DNA of 64,000 nucleotides from Haematobia irritans (taxonomy: Eukaryota; Arthropoda; Insecta; Diptera; Muscidae): the NCBI RefSeq assembly GCF_050003625.1, contig NC_134398.1, positions 59,109,641 through 59,173,640 on the forward strand. The letters are read 5' to 3'. Shown here in pieces: positions 1-11,815 of this stretch. How positions within the stretch are numbered: the stretch's first letter is position 1; each line of letters starts with the position of its first letter. The position numbers were made by a program, and so were the translations under genes. A model generated the notes under the pieces. The model saw only the letters and a program-made list of their open reading frames with translations, had not been told where the DNA came from and did no database searches.

Positions 1-1020
1 GCAATGAATACACAATCGTGGCGTTTCGAAGGGGCAGTCAATAACGTCCACGCGAGCTCGATATTAAATGGACTGGCAAATCTGAATGTTGATCCGGGTA
101 TACTTAGGCTGTTAGACGAACTTCTAATGAAGAGACGTATTTCAGCCACACTAGAACAAGCAAACATACAAAGATATGTGAAGAGAGGCATTCCCCAAGG
201 AGGAGTTCTCTCACCTCTTCTTTAGAATGTTGCTATAAACAACCTTCTGGTTTCACTCGAAAAAGGATAAAAGTGGTGGCATACGCAGACGATGTAGCTC
301 TAGCAGTCAGGGGAAAATTTCCATCCACAATCAGAGATATTATCATGTACGGCAAAGATCCAAAAACTCCCACGGTTAAACCCATATTCTAAGGGGGTAT
401 TGAAATTCCTTTTGGTGAGTGTGCAAAATACCTTGGCGTTATTTTGAACAGGAACCTGAACTTTAATATTGAAGAAAGGGCGAGGAAAGCAACAGTAGCT
501 TTGTACTCGTGTAAAAATGCAATAGGAAAAAAGTGGGGACTAAAACCGAAAATTGTGAATTGGCTATACACGGCAGTGGTTAGACCTATAATGCTATATA
601 GTTTTACAGTCTGGTGGCCGCCACTTCAGCAGCCGACAAGTTTAGATAAAGTTCAACGTATGGCTTGCTTGTGTATCTTAGTCGAATTCAGTAAGACAGG
701 AACGGATTCCTTAATGCCATGCTGCATCTATTGCCTTTAGACATTTTGGCCAAACAGCCAGCTGCAACAACGGCTGTGTGGTTGCGCGAGCTATCGCTGT
801 GGTCGGAAAAAAGGTACGGTCCTCAAATAATGCCAGATGTGACAAACGTAGTGTATTATACTCTGGCGAAACCACTTTTCGAAAAAAAATTTGAAACTCT
901 AATTCCCAACAGTGAGGCGTGGTCCACACAGACCCCAGGGAATAAATGTTCGATTTCTACACTGATGGCTCTAAATTTGATGGACAAGTGGGTTTCGAAG
1001 TATATTATTAATCTAAATAT
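1..1020 (+). pseudogene. LINE fragment, LOA/R1-like reverse transcriptase to start of RNase H
   Basis: Remnant of non-LTR retrotransposon ORF2. The first open piece (4-225) ends with the RT motif GIPQGGVLSPLL. The catalytic box follows in another frame near 280-310 (AYADDVALAV). The thumb and connection region is open at 444-740 (KWGLKPKIV, VVRPIMLY, VWWPPL). Near 950-1000 an RNase H start can be read in a shifted frame (YTDGSKFDGQ). A deletion near 345 joins the palm to the later thumb region, and stops and frameshifts break the rest, so it is dead. Both ends are lost: it runs off the window at the left and is truncated after the RNase H start. It is the same family as the copies at 22905 and 48358. 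An RNase H after the RT fits the LOA, I or R1 groups; I cannot choose the clade by eye. Confidence 0.85.
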
Positions 1021-1520
1021 TCGTCTAAGTTATCTAAGTCACCCCTTAAATGCATAAGAACACCGATTCCTCCGAAAAATATATAAACGACATGCCCGGT
1101 TCCACAGATTTTGTATATACACTAATGATTTTGATATTGATTCCGAGCCAAGGAAGCGGAGAATTGAAGTAAGCACATATTTAGAACACAATTCTCTTTT
1201 AAATTTGAGTTATGCGTACTTTATTCTAGACAACAAATTTTTATATATTACTTTTTTTCAAATTTTGTCTTCATGTGCTACCAAAGTCCTTAAAAAAACT
1301 TCAATTTCCAAAGTCAGACTCGACTTCAAGTAGTAAATATGCAATGCTTGAAGTAAAATTAGTGTTTAAAATAAAGTGTTGAAAAACATATCCATTTTTA
1401 AATTCTTTTGTGTGTCATAAACTTTTAAATTTAAAAAACTTGAAGAGTAAAAAATGTCGCCCAAAACGCTTCAGATTTAAACACATGTATATTCCAATAT
1501 AGAGCTTTATTCAGCTCCCA
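1021..1520. other. AT-rich stretch, nothing recognised
   Basis: No coding pattern, terminal repeat or match to another part of the window that I can defend. The stretch lies between the LINE remnant and the start of a TTE-like repeat. Confidence 0.5.
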
Positions 1521-1740
1521 ATAAATTTGGAAGCATTTTGAGCCCAAAAATATTATATGCTTGAAGAATTTTCTACCAAAGAAAATTGTGCGCAAAAAAA
1601 TATTTCTGCCTAATTGCATATTCCCTCACATCTTTCTCAGATTCACGAGATTTTTTAGTTCTTAGAACATTTTTCTGTAAAACAAACAATGTTGAAGAAA
1701 TTATTCAGTTTTATAAATTTATTATAAATTTATATTACCG

Positions 1741-1828
1741 TTCGCCTGGACGGAGAATCGAACCGAGGACCATACAGTTTGTAAGCAAGCCAACACATTA
1801 TGCACTGGGCTACGTAGGTGTTGTCACC
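1741..1828 (-). repeat. tRNA-like module, leftward (TTE copy 1)
   Basis: On the minus strand it reads as a degenerate tRNA with a box B of the form ggttcgattctcc and a degraded box A-like run about 40 bp upstream (gcccagtgcat). Intact versions of the same module at 6237 and 50988 have near-perfect box A sequences. It is probably a polymerase III promoter relic rather than a functional tRNA. Confidence 0.6.
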
Positions 1829-1927
1829 AATAGGCGATTATCGTTATAAGTTATATTTATATAGAATAGTTTGTGACGCTCACGAGCCGATGCAAACAAA
1901 ACATTATTTAACAGAAACACACATTTG

Positions 1928-2012
1928 TTGGTCACGTGCAGCAATGATTTGCATGTCTGCCTTGCATGCAAAGGGTCTTGGGGTCAATCCCTGCTCCGAC
2001 CGAACACCAAAA
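1928..2012 (+). repeat. tRNA-like module, rightward (TTE copy 1)
   Basis: Homologous to the tRNA-derived head of the SINEs at 22020 and 17258: the run tgtctgccttgcatgcaaag is followed by a box B-like ggggtcaatccctgc and then cgaccgaacacc. It starts about 100 bp from the divergent leftward module. Confidence 0.65.
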
Positions 2013-2110
2013 TTTTTTTAAAACATATATTCCAAAAATTCCGAAAAGATATTCGACATTACATAATACTATATTAAATTTTTACAATGAAACTTCGTAA
2101 TGTGAGTTAT

Positions 2111-2345
2111 TAACACTTTCACTACCGATGTCCACTTAGGAGGACATCACTTTGAGCGTCGCGACGCGTCGATTATACATTATCCTTGTATTCTTTATTT
2201 AAAATGTTTGTTGGAGTATGTTAAGGGGGTCCTTCTAATATTAATTTACTAGTTTTATATAGTCGAACATGTGTTTCGTCAATTTTATGCAAGTGTTTTT
2301 CTAACCTGGAAGCATACACACAGTATTCAGCATATTTAATTGTAG
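2111..2345 (+). mobile_element. piggyBac-type MITE left end plus unassigned sequence
   Basis: At 2111 TTAA is followed by a terminus that matches the ends at 6886 and 37331 (cactttcactaccgatgtcc) and by the same subterminal palindrome, atgtcc then ggacat 8 bp later. I could not find a right end, so the copy is truncated. The rest, to 2345, is unassigned AT-rich DNA. Confidence 0.55.
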
Positions 2346-3352
2346 TTCTGGAATCTATACCCCAAATCGGAGGGCCGGTATAAACTACGGATTCTAGAAG
2401 CCCAAGAAGTAAAATCGGGAGATCGGTCTATATGGGAGCTATATCAAAACATGACCCGGTACTCACCATTTTCGACACACGTCTTTATGGTCCTAGGGTA
2501 CCTCTAGATTTCAAATTTCAGGTAAATTGGATTAAAACTGCGGATTCTAGAAGCCCAAGAAGTAAAATCGGGAGATCGGTCTATATGGGGGCTATATGAA
2601 AACATGGACCGATACACCCCATTTTCGGTACACCTCTTTATGGTCCTAGAATACCTCTAGATTTCCAATTGCAGGCAAATCGGATAGAAAATAAACTTTC
2701 TAGACGCCCAAGAAGCAAAATCGGGAAATCGGTCCGTATGGGACCGATTCCCCGATAGGCACCATTTTCGGTACACTTTTTGATGGTCCTAAAATACCTC
2801 TAGAGTTCCAATTTCAGACAAATTGGACAAAAACTACATTTTTTATAAGCCTAAGACCCCAAATCGGGAGGTCGGTTTATACGGGGACTATAGCAAAACT
2901 TGGACCGATATAGCCCATCTTCGAACTTGGCCTGCCTGCAAGAAAAGACGAATCTGTGCCAAATTTTTTTTCGGTACACTTTTTGATGGTCCTAAAATAA
3001 CTCTAGATTTCCAATTTCAGGCAAATTGGATAAAAACTAAATTTTTTATAAGCCTAAGACCCCAAATCGGGTCTTATACCAAAACTTCGACCGATATAAC
3101 CTATCTTGGGACTTGGCCTGTCTGCAAACAAAGAACGAATCTGTGCCAAATTTCAGGACGATAGCGCCATTATTGAGGCTGTAGCGTGATTACAACAGAC
3201 AGAAAGATAGAAAGATGCTTATATCGTCTTAGAATTTCTCCCTGATCGAGAATATATATACTTTATATAGTCGGAAATCGATATTTCGTTGTGTTACAAA
3301 CGGAATGACAAACTTATTATACCCCCGTCACCATTCTATGGTGGTGGGTATG
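2346..3352 (+). mobile_element. HINE2 copy A (Helentron-type, 5'-truncated)
   Basis: Contains several 153-bp modules. Each has an aaatcgggag(a)tcggt run, then tatatggg(a/g)gctata, then a gaccgata-type run, as in the other HINE2 copies. It ends with the (TA)n/core/GTCT-like zone (3190-3260, read on this strand as acagacagaaag) and the subterminal repeat ccattctatggtggtgggta at 3331-3350. The hairpin end is missing on the left. The modules are more decayed than in the 52-53 kb copy, so this is an older insertion. Confidence 0.8.
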
Positions 3353-4026
3353 AAACAAGATTGCATGGGGCTCTGTAAATCCCATATCAGTTGGAAAAAT
3401 ATCTTCACGACTTTGAGATTTTTGGGAACTCGACACAATTTTAGTGAAAATATTTCATGCACTGAAAAGTCTAAATTTTCTAGCTAACCGGTTCGTAAAA
3501 TAAACAAATATTCATCCTATGTATATCCTATATACTAAATTCAAACCTTAGGAGTTTTAATAAAGGATTTAATAGCCAATTTGCGTTTTTGAACTCGTAA
3601 ACCAGAACTCGGATAAAAAAGTTATCGAAACTAAGCATTCGATTATTCAGGAAACAAGCAATTCTATCGATGGTTACATACAGACAGATTGTGTATTATA
3701 ATCACGCTTAAAGATATGGGGCTTAAGTAAATGCTGAGTAGCATAGCACAAATTATATTATATGTTTATTAAAATGAAAATGTGGGAAACATGGATACAT
3801 TTTATAAGCCAGGTTATGAAGTCAGCCTATAAGCTCCTATAAGTATTTTGAAAAATACTTCCAAAAATATTGTTTTTGAAAATATGATTTTGTTTTCTTT
3901 TAGCACTGGATACTCTAAGCCAGAAGGAAGGACTAAACGAAAACAGAGTATCCAGAACATCTCCAAACATATGCCACTGTCATCAGCTGTTTAAAAACTA
4001 TCATAGAAAATAAGTGAAATCTTGCA
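3353..4026. other. Unassigned stretch with a small inverted repeat
   Basis: No gene seen. At 3906-3916 and 3945-3955 an 11-bp inverted repeat (ctggatactct / agagtatccag) could form a hairpin. The segment about 3891-3912 recurs inverted at about 5612-5635, on the far side of HINE2 copy B, so both may belong to one older element that was split. Confidence 0.45.
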
Positions 4027-5373
4027 TTTTTATACCCACCACCAAAGAATGGTGATGGGTACAATAAGTTTATAATTCCGTTTGTAACACATCGAAATAT
4101 CGGTTTCCGACTATACAAAGTATATATATTCTTGATCAGGGAGAAATTCTAAGACGATATAAGCATGTCCGTCTGTCTGTCTGTTGTAATCACGCTATAG
4201 CCTTCAATAATGGCGCTATCGTCCTGAAATTTGGCACAGATTCGTATCGGTGTATGGTTTGGTGTAGCCCTCATATAGACCGATCTCCCGATTTTATTTC
4301 TTGGGCTTCTAGAAACTCTATTTACTAACCTATTTACCTGTAATTCGAAATATAAAAGTATTATATGACCACAAATATGTATGCCGAAAATGGGTTGTAT
4401 CGGTCCATGCTTTGGTATAGCTCCCATATAAACCGATCTCCCGATTTTACTTCTTGGGCGTCTAGAAACTGTATTTTCTATCCTATTGAAAATCTAGAGG
4501 TATTTTAAGGCCACGAATAGGTGTGTCGAAAAGGGGGTGTATCGGTCCATGTTTTGGTGTAGCCCCCTTGTACATCGATCTCCCAAATTTACTTCTAGGA
4601 CTTCTAGAATCCGTGTGTCGAAAATGGTCCGTATTGGTCCATGTTTTGGTATAGCCCCCATATAGAACTACCTCTCGAATTTATTTCTTGGGATACTAGT
4701 ATCTGTAGTTTTTATCCACTTTGCCTGAAATTGGAAGCTTAGGTTATTTAGGACCCCAAATATGTCAGCCGAATATGGTATGTATCGAGCAATGTTTTGG
4801 TATAGCCCCCACATAGACCGATCTCCCGATTTAATTTTTTGAGCTTCTAGAAACCGTAGTTTTTATCCGATTTGCTCAAAAATTTAAATATACTGGTATT
4901 TTAGACGAAAATCTGTATCGCATTTAGTTTTACCGGTCCATTATGTAAGGCATCGATATAGACCGATTTCATTTCTTGAGGGTATAGCAGGCGTACTGAT
5001 CATTAAAATTGCTTGAAACTATAATTTCTAGATTTTACTCCTCGTAATCATTTTAATAATGGCGGTAAACATCTACAGGTTTAAGATTTCAAATCAAGGC
5101 TTTATTTCATCATTTACACGATATGTTTATGATTTCTCTAAAACTCAAACAAAATTGGTTTTTATAAATCCAGAATTCGATCTAGTCTTCATAGGTAGAA
5201 TCTTTAAATTTATCTTCGGGAAGCGTACTTGTTGAATCGATCTTCTTGGAAGAATATATGTCATCAAATCCCCTTAAATTCTATATACTGTAAAGTAACC
5301 CGCTACGACGAAGTAAACTATTATATTTGATTCATGGTGGTGAGTATATAAGATACTGCTGTATATACTTGTT
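4027..5373 (-). mobile_element. HINE2 copy B, near full length
   Basis: Starts in a T-run with tatacccaccaccaaagaat. The order is then the conserved cgtttgtaacacatcgaaat run, a (TA)n tract, the core, gtccgtctgtctgtctg and several 153-bp modules read on the minus strand. It closes with tcatggtggtgagtatataa and tatatacttgtt. The terminal GC hairpin of other copies is eroded. This order (subterminal repeat, microsatellite, modules, subterminal repeat, hairpin, end) is that of HINE/DINE-1 elements. Confidence 0.8.
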
Positions 5374-5712
5374 AATGTATGAAATGCTCCAATTAGTAAT
5401 AAATATTTATTGCTGCGATTATTTATGACACTGTACCACTTTGAATTTCATGTTTTTCGATATATTAGTCACAATCAATTGCTATTGTGAATCGAATAAG
5501 CGTCACTTTATCAAAATACATTCTGGCAATATCGGCGCGGCTTGCACTGATGAGATGCTCTGGATAGAACACCAGTGCAACGGTGTTCTGGATAGCCCAC
5601 CCAAATGTTTCATCCAGTGCTAAAAGAAAACAGCCCTAATGTTACTTATTTTCCAAACAATATCTACATACTATTATTTTCCAAAATACATACAAAAAAT
5701 GTGTTTAAGTAT
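5374..5712. other. Unassigned stretch
   Basis: No gene. It contains a local inverted repeat (gaacacc / ggtgttc, about 5567-5589) and a segment that mirrors 3891-3912. See the rejected hammerhead idea. Confidence 0.4.
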
Positions 5713-5922
5713 ATTTACACGGACGAAAAAGACAGATTTTCATATGTTTTGGTGTAAAAATTATATGTTTGGAACTCACATTTTGTATCGCAATATTTTT
5801 AAATACAAGCATATAATGTTCGTAAACTAGCATAACATGTTTGGGACATATATGTACAAACAATATTTTGTTTGGACCAATCCTGAGAATATATATGCTT
5901 GCAGCAAAATGTGTTTGGGGTA
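5713..5922 (-). repeat. Inverted terminal fragment of a caaacatat-rich repeat
   Basis: Rich in catatgttt / aacatatga phrases and similar, in reverse, to the ends at 36480-36666 and 60650-60812. It begins tacacggacgaaaaaga, which corresponds to the reverse of the terminus at 36650. It is probably the end of a TTE or an associated MITE inserted in the opposite direction next to TTE copy 2. Confidence 0.5.
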
Positions 5923-6236
5923 CACGCAAAAAAATAATTCTTTCCTCCCAAACGAAATTTTAGACAAACAAAGTTCGTTTCTTATTTGCTTTTCGCTGTA
6001 AGGAAGTGTATTTGGAAGAAAAGTATATACTTTTTGTGATAAACATTTATTCTTTTCCAGGATGTAACAACAATTTCATAAAGACTAACTAAAAAAAATT
6101 TCTTGCTAATTGCATTTTCCCTCACATCTTTCTCACATCCACGAGTTTTTTTTTTGTTCTTAACACCTTTTCCTGTAATACCAACAATGTAGAAGAAATT
6201 ATACGAATTTATAAATTTTTAAAATTTTTTTACCTT

Positions 6237-6308
6237 TCGCCTGGACGGAGAATCGAACCGCGGACCATGCACTTTGTAAGCCAACACACTAACCACTGAG
6301 CTATGTAC
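6237..6308 (-). repeat. tRNA-like module, leftward (TTE copy 2)
   Basis: The minus strand has a near-perfect box A (tagctcagtgg) and a box B (ggttcgattct) about 40 bp apart, as in tRNA genes. The flanks do not form a clear acceptor stem by eye, so this is likely a promoter relic and not a tRNA gene. A tRNA-finding program may call it a pseudogene. Confidence 0.7.
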
Positions 6309-6423
6309 CTGTTATGGTCATCAATAGATAATTATCCATATAAGTTATATTTATATAACATAGCTTGCGGCGCCCACGAACCGAATAAACAAAGTTTATT
6401 TAACAGAAACAAACATTTAGTTT

Positions 6424-6497
6424 GGCACCGTGGAGCAGTGGTTGCTACGTCTGACTCTCATGCCAAGGGTCGTGGGTTCGATCCCTGCTTCGACCAA
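6424..6497 (+). repeat. tRNA-like module, rightward (TTE copy 2)
   Basis: Box A-like tggagcagtgg and a good box B (ggttcgatccc) are followed by tgcttcgacc, as in the SINE heads. It diverges from the leftward module with about 115 bp between them. Confidence 0.7.
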
Positions 6498-6885
6498 TGT
6501 TTTTTTTTGTTTTGTTTTTTTTTTACATACATTCTACATATGTTCGGAAGATTTCGAAAAAATGTTCAACATTACATTGTACTATATTAAATTTTGAACT
6601 GTAAAATGTGTTTTATTAAAGACCAAAAGTCAGAAAAGAACAGTGTTTGATATAAACGAAATGGACTCTGTTGTTGTTTCAAAAATAACTTTTTTTATTG
6701 AGAAAATAAAAACTTTGTAACAAACGATTTTTTTTGGTGATAAAAGTTTAAAATTTTCGAAGCAATTCAAAAAACTCTAACAAAAGAAAAACGTTTTCGG
6801 TACACGTTTTCCAAACGTTTTTTTTTTCTTTGCGTGTATATGTTACAGAAGCGAGTTTTTTGAGGGTGTATGTGAATTGACTCCT

Positions 6886-7047
6886 TTGACTACCAATGTC
6901 CACCTAGGAGGACATCTTGCTACATCCATGTTTACATAATTGTACTTCTAAAATTTGTTGTTTTGTACTCTATATCACTAGAATACACTAGTTCTAAAGA
7001 AAAAATAATTTTGCAATGGCTACTTTTAATTCGGTAGTGAAAGGGTT
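6886..7047 (+). mobile_element. piggyBac-type MITE, short
   Basis: The ends read inward as cctttgactaccaatgtcc on the left and ggtagtgaaaggg on the right, with TTAA at the right edge. It interrupts TTE sequence at the TTAA of the phrase ttattaaagatttacag, which is uninterrupted at 41092 and 51328. The subterminal palindrome atgtcc...ggacat is kept. Confidence 0.7.
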
Positions 7048-7588
7048 AAAGATTTACAGTCGGAAAAGACCAGTGCCCGATATAAACAAAATGGACTGAG
7101 CTTTTGGATAAAATATTATTTTTTTAATCCAAAAATAACAATTTTGTAACAAAACATGTATAAAAGTTTGAAATTTTCGAATATATTCAAAAACTCTAAC
7201 AAAAGAAGAACGTGAAGTCGAGTAAAAACATAAATAATTTTACAACATACACATAAATTTATTAAGGCGTGAACTCTTTTTTACTATCATTTAACACCAT
7301 TTTATATGCTTCTAATATTGATCGTATTTAGAAATACAAATAAATTTGAATAATCTTGTAATTTATTTTACTTTTACCTGTAAGGCAGGTATTAAGTTGG
7401 CATTATCACTCTAAAATGGCCATGTTTTCACGTTTACTATTATTTAATAATTCATTTTAAAGAATATAAACTTTTTCAATTGTTGCTTTGGATTATTCCC
7501 CACCAAGTTATAATACAATTTGCCAAAAAAGTTATAATGTTATTCTGCTTTTAGATATTCGAGTTTTTCCGCTAAAATGAAAAATACG

Positions 7589-9446
7589 TTTTATACCCTG
7601 CTCCACACTGTGGAACAGGGTATTATAAGTTAGTGCATATGTTTGCAACACACAGAAGGAGACGAGATAGACACATGGTGTCTTTGGCAAAAATGCTCAG
7701 GATGGGCTCATGAGTCGATATAGCGATGTCCGTCTGTTCGTGAACACATTTTTGTAATCAAAGTCCAATTGACTTCAAATTTGGCACAAGTATGTGTTTT
7801 GGCTCAGAATAGATACCTATTGATTTTGGAAGAAATCGGTTCAGATTTAGATATAGCTCCCATATATATATTTCGCCCGATATGGACTTATATGGCCCCA
7901 GAAGCCAGAGTTTTGGCCAAATTTGGTTGAAATTTTGCACAGGGAGTAGAATTAGCATTGTAGCTATGCGTGCCAAATTTGGTTGAAATCGGTTCAGATT
8001 TATATATAGCTCCCATATATATCTTTCGCCCGATATGGACTAATACGGTCCCAGAAGCCAGAATTTTACCCCAATTGGGTTGAAATTTTGCACAGGGAGT
8101 AGAATTAGCATTGTAGCTATGCGTGCCAAATTTGGTTGAAATCGGTTCTGATTTAGATATAGCTCCCATATATTGCTTTCGCCCGACTTACACTCATAGA
8201 CAACAGAGGCTAATTTTTTGCTCCGATTTAGTTGAAATTTTGCACAGCGAGTAGAATTAGCATTGCAGCTATGCGTGCCAAATTTGAAATCGGTTCAGAT
8301 TTAGATATAGCTCCAATATATAGCTTTCGGCCGATTTACACTCATATGACCACAGAGGCCAATTTTTTGGTCCGATTTAGTTGAAATTTTGCACAGGGAG
8401 TAGAATTAGCATTGTAGCTATGCGTGCCAAATTTGGTTGAAATCGGTTCAGATTTAGATATATCTCCCATATATAGCTTTCGCCCGATTTACACTCATAT
8501 GACCACAGAGGCCAATTTTTTGGTCCGATTTAGTTGAAATTTTGCACAAGGAGTAGAATTAGCATTGTAGCTATGCGTGTCAAATTTGGTTGAAATCGGT
8601 TCAGATTTAGATATATCTCCCATATATAGCTTTCGCCCGATTTACACTCACATGACCACAGAGGTCAATTTTTAACTCCGATTTAGTTGAAATTTTGCAC
8701 AGGGAGTAGAATTAGCATTGTTGCTATGCGCGCCAAATATGGTTGAAATCGGTTCAGATTTAGATATAGCTCCCATATATATGTTTTTCTGTTTTCGACA
8801 AAAATGGTCAAAATACCGCAATTTTCTTGAAAAATCGCCACTGCTTAGTCGAAAAGTTGTAAAACTGACTCTAATTTTCCCAAACTTCTAATACATATAT
8901 ATCGAGTGATAAATCATAAATAAACTTTTTCGAAGTTTCCTTAAAATTGCTTCAGATTTAAACGTTTCCCATATTTTTTTACTAACATTGTGTTCCACCC
9001 TAGTGCATTAGCCGACTTAAATTTTGAGTCTATAGATTTTGTAGAAGTCTATCAAATTCTTCCAGATCGAGTGATATTTAAATGTATGTATTTGGGACAA
9101 ACCTTTATATATAGCCCCCCCAACACATTTGACGGATGTGATATGGTATCGAAAATTTAGATCTACAAAGTGGTGCAAGGTATAATATAGTCGGCCCCGC
9201 CCGACTTTCCTTATTTGTGTTTTACTAACATTGTGTTCCACACTAGTGCATTAGCCGACTTAAATTTTGAATCTATAGATTTTGTAGAAGTCTATCAAAT
9301 TCTTCCAGATCGAGTGATATTTAAATGTATGTATTTGGGACAAACCTTTATATATAGCCCCCAACACATTTGACGGATGTGATATGGTATCGAAAATTTA
9401 GATCTACAAAGTGGTGCAGCCCGACTTTAGACTTTCCTTACTTGTT
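7589..9446 (-). mobile_element. HINE3 copy A, full length
   Basis: Starts ttttataccctgctccacac, with a short hairpin (ctccacactgtgga), then the core with gtccgtctgttc (7728). At least six 153-bp modules follow, read on the minus strand as Met-Gly-Ala-Ile-Ser-Lys-Ser-Glu-Pro-Ile. The end has the GC hairpin (agtcggccccgcccgact) and tccttacttgt. The ORF at 7888-8169 (minus) is two modules in one frame. The hairpin end is partly duplicated (9000-9446). The phrase gtagaattagcattgtagct recurs in most modules. Confidence 0.85.
9000..9446 (-). repeat. Tandem duplication of the HINE3 end (about 210-240 bp unit)
   Basis: 9000-9215 and 9230-9446 are nearly the same. Both run from actaacattgtgttccac through tagattttgtagaagtctat to aaagtggtgca and the terminal cgactt. 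The second copy has lost most of its hairpin. A doubled hairpin terminus could reflect template switching or read-through of the end signal during rolling-circle transposition; unequal exchange is the alternative. Confidence 0.8.
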
Positions 9447-9569
9447 ATTTTTAAAGTTTGTCAACTCCTCTTGGACTACTTATTAATAAAGAGGAACTAA
9501 ACTTTGTTTTTATACATTTTACTGTTTCCCCCTTTTTTTCATTTTACTGTCCCAACTCTAAAAAGAGTA

Positions 9570-9758
9570 CACACAAAAAAATATCAATTAACTTGATTGT
9601 CAATACAATTAAAATTATGATTAAATTTGAGCTAACAACGTAATTTGTAAATACAATTACGATTTTAGTCACTTTAGCAACCAATGTTGTTGAACTTAAA
9701 AATTTTCTGTAGCAACAATTTATTGTTAGCTCAAAAATTATAATATTATTTTCTGTGA
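9570..9758. mobile_element. TA-MITE, cacacaaaaaaa type
   Basis: An AT-rich 190-bp insertion that begins cacacaaaaaaatat and ends tattttctgtg, flanked by TA. It interrupts TTE sequence that is continuous at 51838 (agaaagagtatagtgccctt), which supplies the empty site. Size, terminal repeat and TA target fit a Tc1/mariner-type MITE. Confidence 0.75.
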
Positions 9759-10542
9759 TATAATGTCCTTTCGTTATTTTTTATGAAGATTCCTTTGTAA
9801 TTTTTATATATGTACCACTTATTTATACCCTAAAGGACATAGTGGTCAGGGTATAATAAGTTTGATCTGTCAAAAATGTGCCTACCAGAAATATTGACTT
9901 TAGACCCCATAAAATACATACCGATCGACTCAGAATCACCTACTGAGTCGATCTAGCGCTTGGTGTCCGTCCGTCCGTCTGTTCATGTATTTGTTGTTCA
10001 CAGGATTCCGGTCGCAATTATTAACCGATTTTGATGAAATTTGGTATAGGCAGCTTTTTGGGCACAAGGACGAACGCTATTGAATTTGGAAGAAATCAGA
10101 TCATATTTAGATATAGCTCCCATATATATGTATCGCCCGATTTCGACACATGGGGTCACGTTGCACTTTTTTACTAACCGATCGTCGTCAAATTTAGCAC
10201 AAAATAATCTTCTGCAACACCCTTTAAGTCTGCAAAATTTCATCGAAATCGGTTAAGATTTAGATATAGCTCCCATATATATGTACTGCCCGATTTTTCC
10301 AAATTTGGCTATAAAACCCTTATTTATCAACCGATAGAACTCAAAGTTGGCCAAATGTAATCTTCTGTAGCACTAACTATATGTGCCGAATTTCATCGAA
10401 ATCGGTTTAGATTGAGATATAGCTCCCATCAAGGCCGTAGCCAGGATTTTAATTCGGGGGGGGGTACAACTTAAAAAAAAAATATTCATATAATCTCATG
10501 TGTAGAAAATTTTATTTATGTATAGGTATGTATACAATATTT

Positions 10543-11815
10543 TTATACCCACCACCATAGAATGGTGACGGGGGTATAAGTTTGTCATTCCGTTTGTAAC
10601 ACATCGAAATATCGATTTCCAACTATATAATGTATATATATTCTTGATTAGGGAGAAATTCTAAGACGATATAACGATGTCCGTCTGTACGTCTATCTGT
10701 CTGTTGTAATCACGCTACAGTCTTCAATAATGAAGCAATCGTACTGAAATTTTGCACAAACTCGTCTTTTGTCTGCAGGCAGGTCAAGTTCGAAGATGGG
10801 CTATATCGGTCCAGGTTTTGATATAGTCCACATATAAACCGACCTCCCGATTTGGGGTCTTGGGCTTATAGAAATCGTAGTTTTTATCCAATTTGCCTGA
10901 AATTTGAAACCTAGAGGTATTTTATGGCCATGAAGAGGTGTGCCAAAAATGGTGATTATCGGTTCATGTTTTGGTATAGCCCCCATATAGACCTATCTCC
11001 CGATTTTACTTCTTGGGCTTATAGAAACCGCAGTTTTTATTCAATTTACCTGAAATTGGAAATCTAGAGGTATTGTAAGACCACAAATACGTGTGCCAAA
11101 AATTGTGAGTATCGATCCATATTTTGGTATAGCCCCCATATAGACCGATCTCCCGATTTTACTTCTTGGGATTATAGAAACCGCAGTTTTTATTCAATTT
11201 ACCTGAAATTGGAAATCTAGAGGTATTTAGGACCACAAATACGTGTGCACAAAAATTGTGAGTATCGGTCCATGTTTTGGTATGGTCCCCATAAGAACGA
11301 TCTCCCGATTTAACTCCTTGGGTTTCTAGAAACCGTAGTTTTTATCTGATTTGCCTGAAATTGTAAATATTCGGGTATTTTAGGCTCACAAAAACGTGTA
11401 TCGGATTAAGTTTTTATCGATCCATTTGGTAATGCCTCCATATAGACCGACTTCACTTCTTGAGGGTGTAGAAGGCGCACTGATCATGGAAATTGCTTGA
11501 AACTCAATGTAAAATTTCCAGATTTTACTTCTACAGATTTAAGATTTCAAATCAAGACTTTATTTTATAATTTTCTTGCACACTTACAAGAGATGTTAAT
11601 GATTCCTTTAAAACTCAAACAAAAATGATTCTTATAAATCCAGAATCTGATATAGTCCTCATAGGTGAAATCTTTAAATTTATCTTCGGGAATATCCTCA
11701 AGTCCTCAAGCCCTCCTGAAATTTCAAAGGAAACCCTAATATTTGGTTCATGGTGGTGGGTATTTAAGATTCGGCCCGGCCGAACTTAGTGCTGTATATA
11801 CTTGTTATAATATTA
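10543..11815 (-). mobile_element. HINE2 copy C, full length, inside the hAT element
   Basis: From tttatacccaccaccataga through the cgtttgtaacacatcgaaat run, (TA)n, gtccgtctgtacgtctatct and several 153-bp modules to ggtggtgggtatttaagatt, the hairpin ttcggcccggccgaa and tatatacttgtt. It lies just beyond the stop codon of the hAT transposase relic. Confidence 0.88.

Larger units (their letters stand above)
1521..2110 (+). repeat. TTE copy 1 (twin tRNA-like element), partial
   Basis: Aligns by eye with 35430-35690, 50810-51330 and 6090-6600. The order is the same: an AT-rich lead ending in the phrase cctaattgcatattccctc, a leftward tRNA-like module, a spacer of about 100 bp with a shared phrase (gttataagttatatttatat), a rightward tRNA-like module, then an AT-rich 3' part. 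No ORF is conserved between copies, so it looks non-coding. The right end is interrupted at a TTAA by a piggyBac-type terminus (2111). Confidence 0.65.

Noticed and set aside
1741..2012. Genuine tRNA genes
   Set aside because: Box B is good, but box A and the acceptor stems are degraded and the modules recur in a repeat, so they are tRNA-derived and not tRNA genes.
5540..5640. Possible hammerhead ribozyme (ctgatgag followed by inverted repeats)
   Set aside because: The ctgatgag run is present, but the matching gaaa core at the right distance is not, on either strand, and the helices do not close in the required order.
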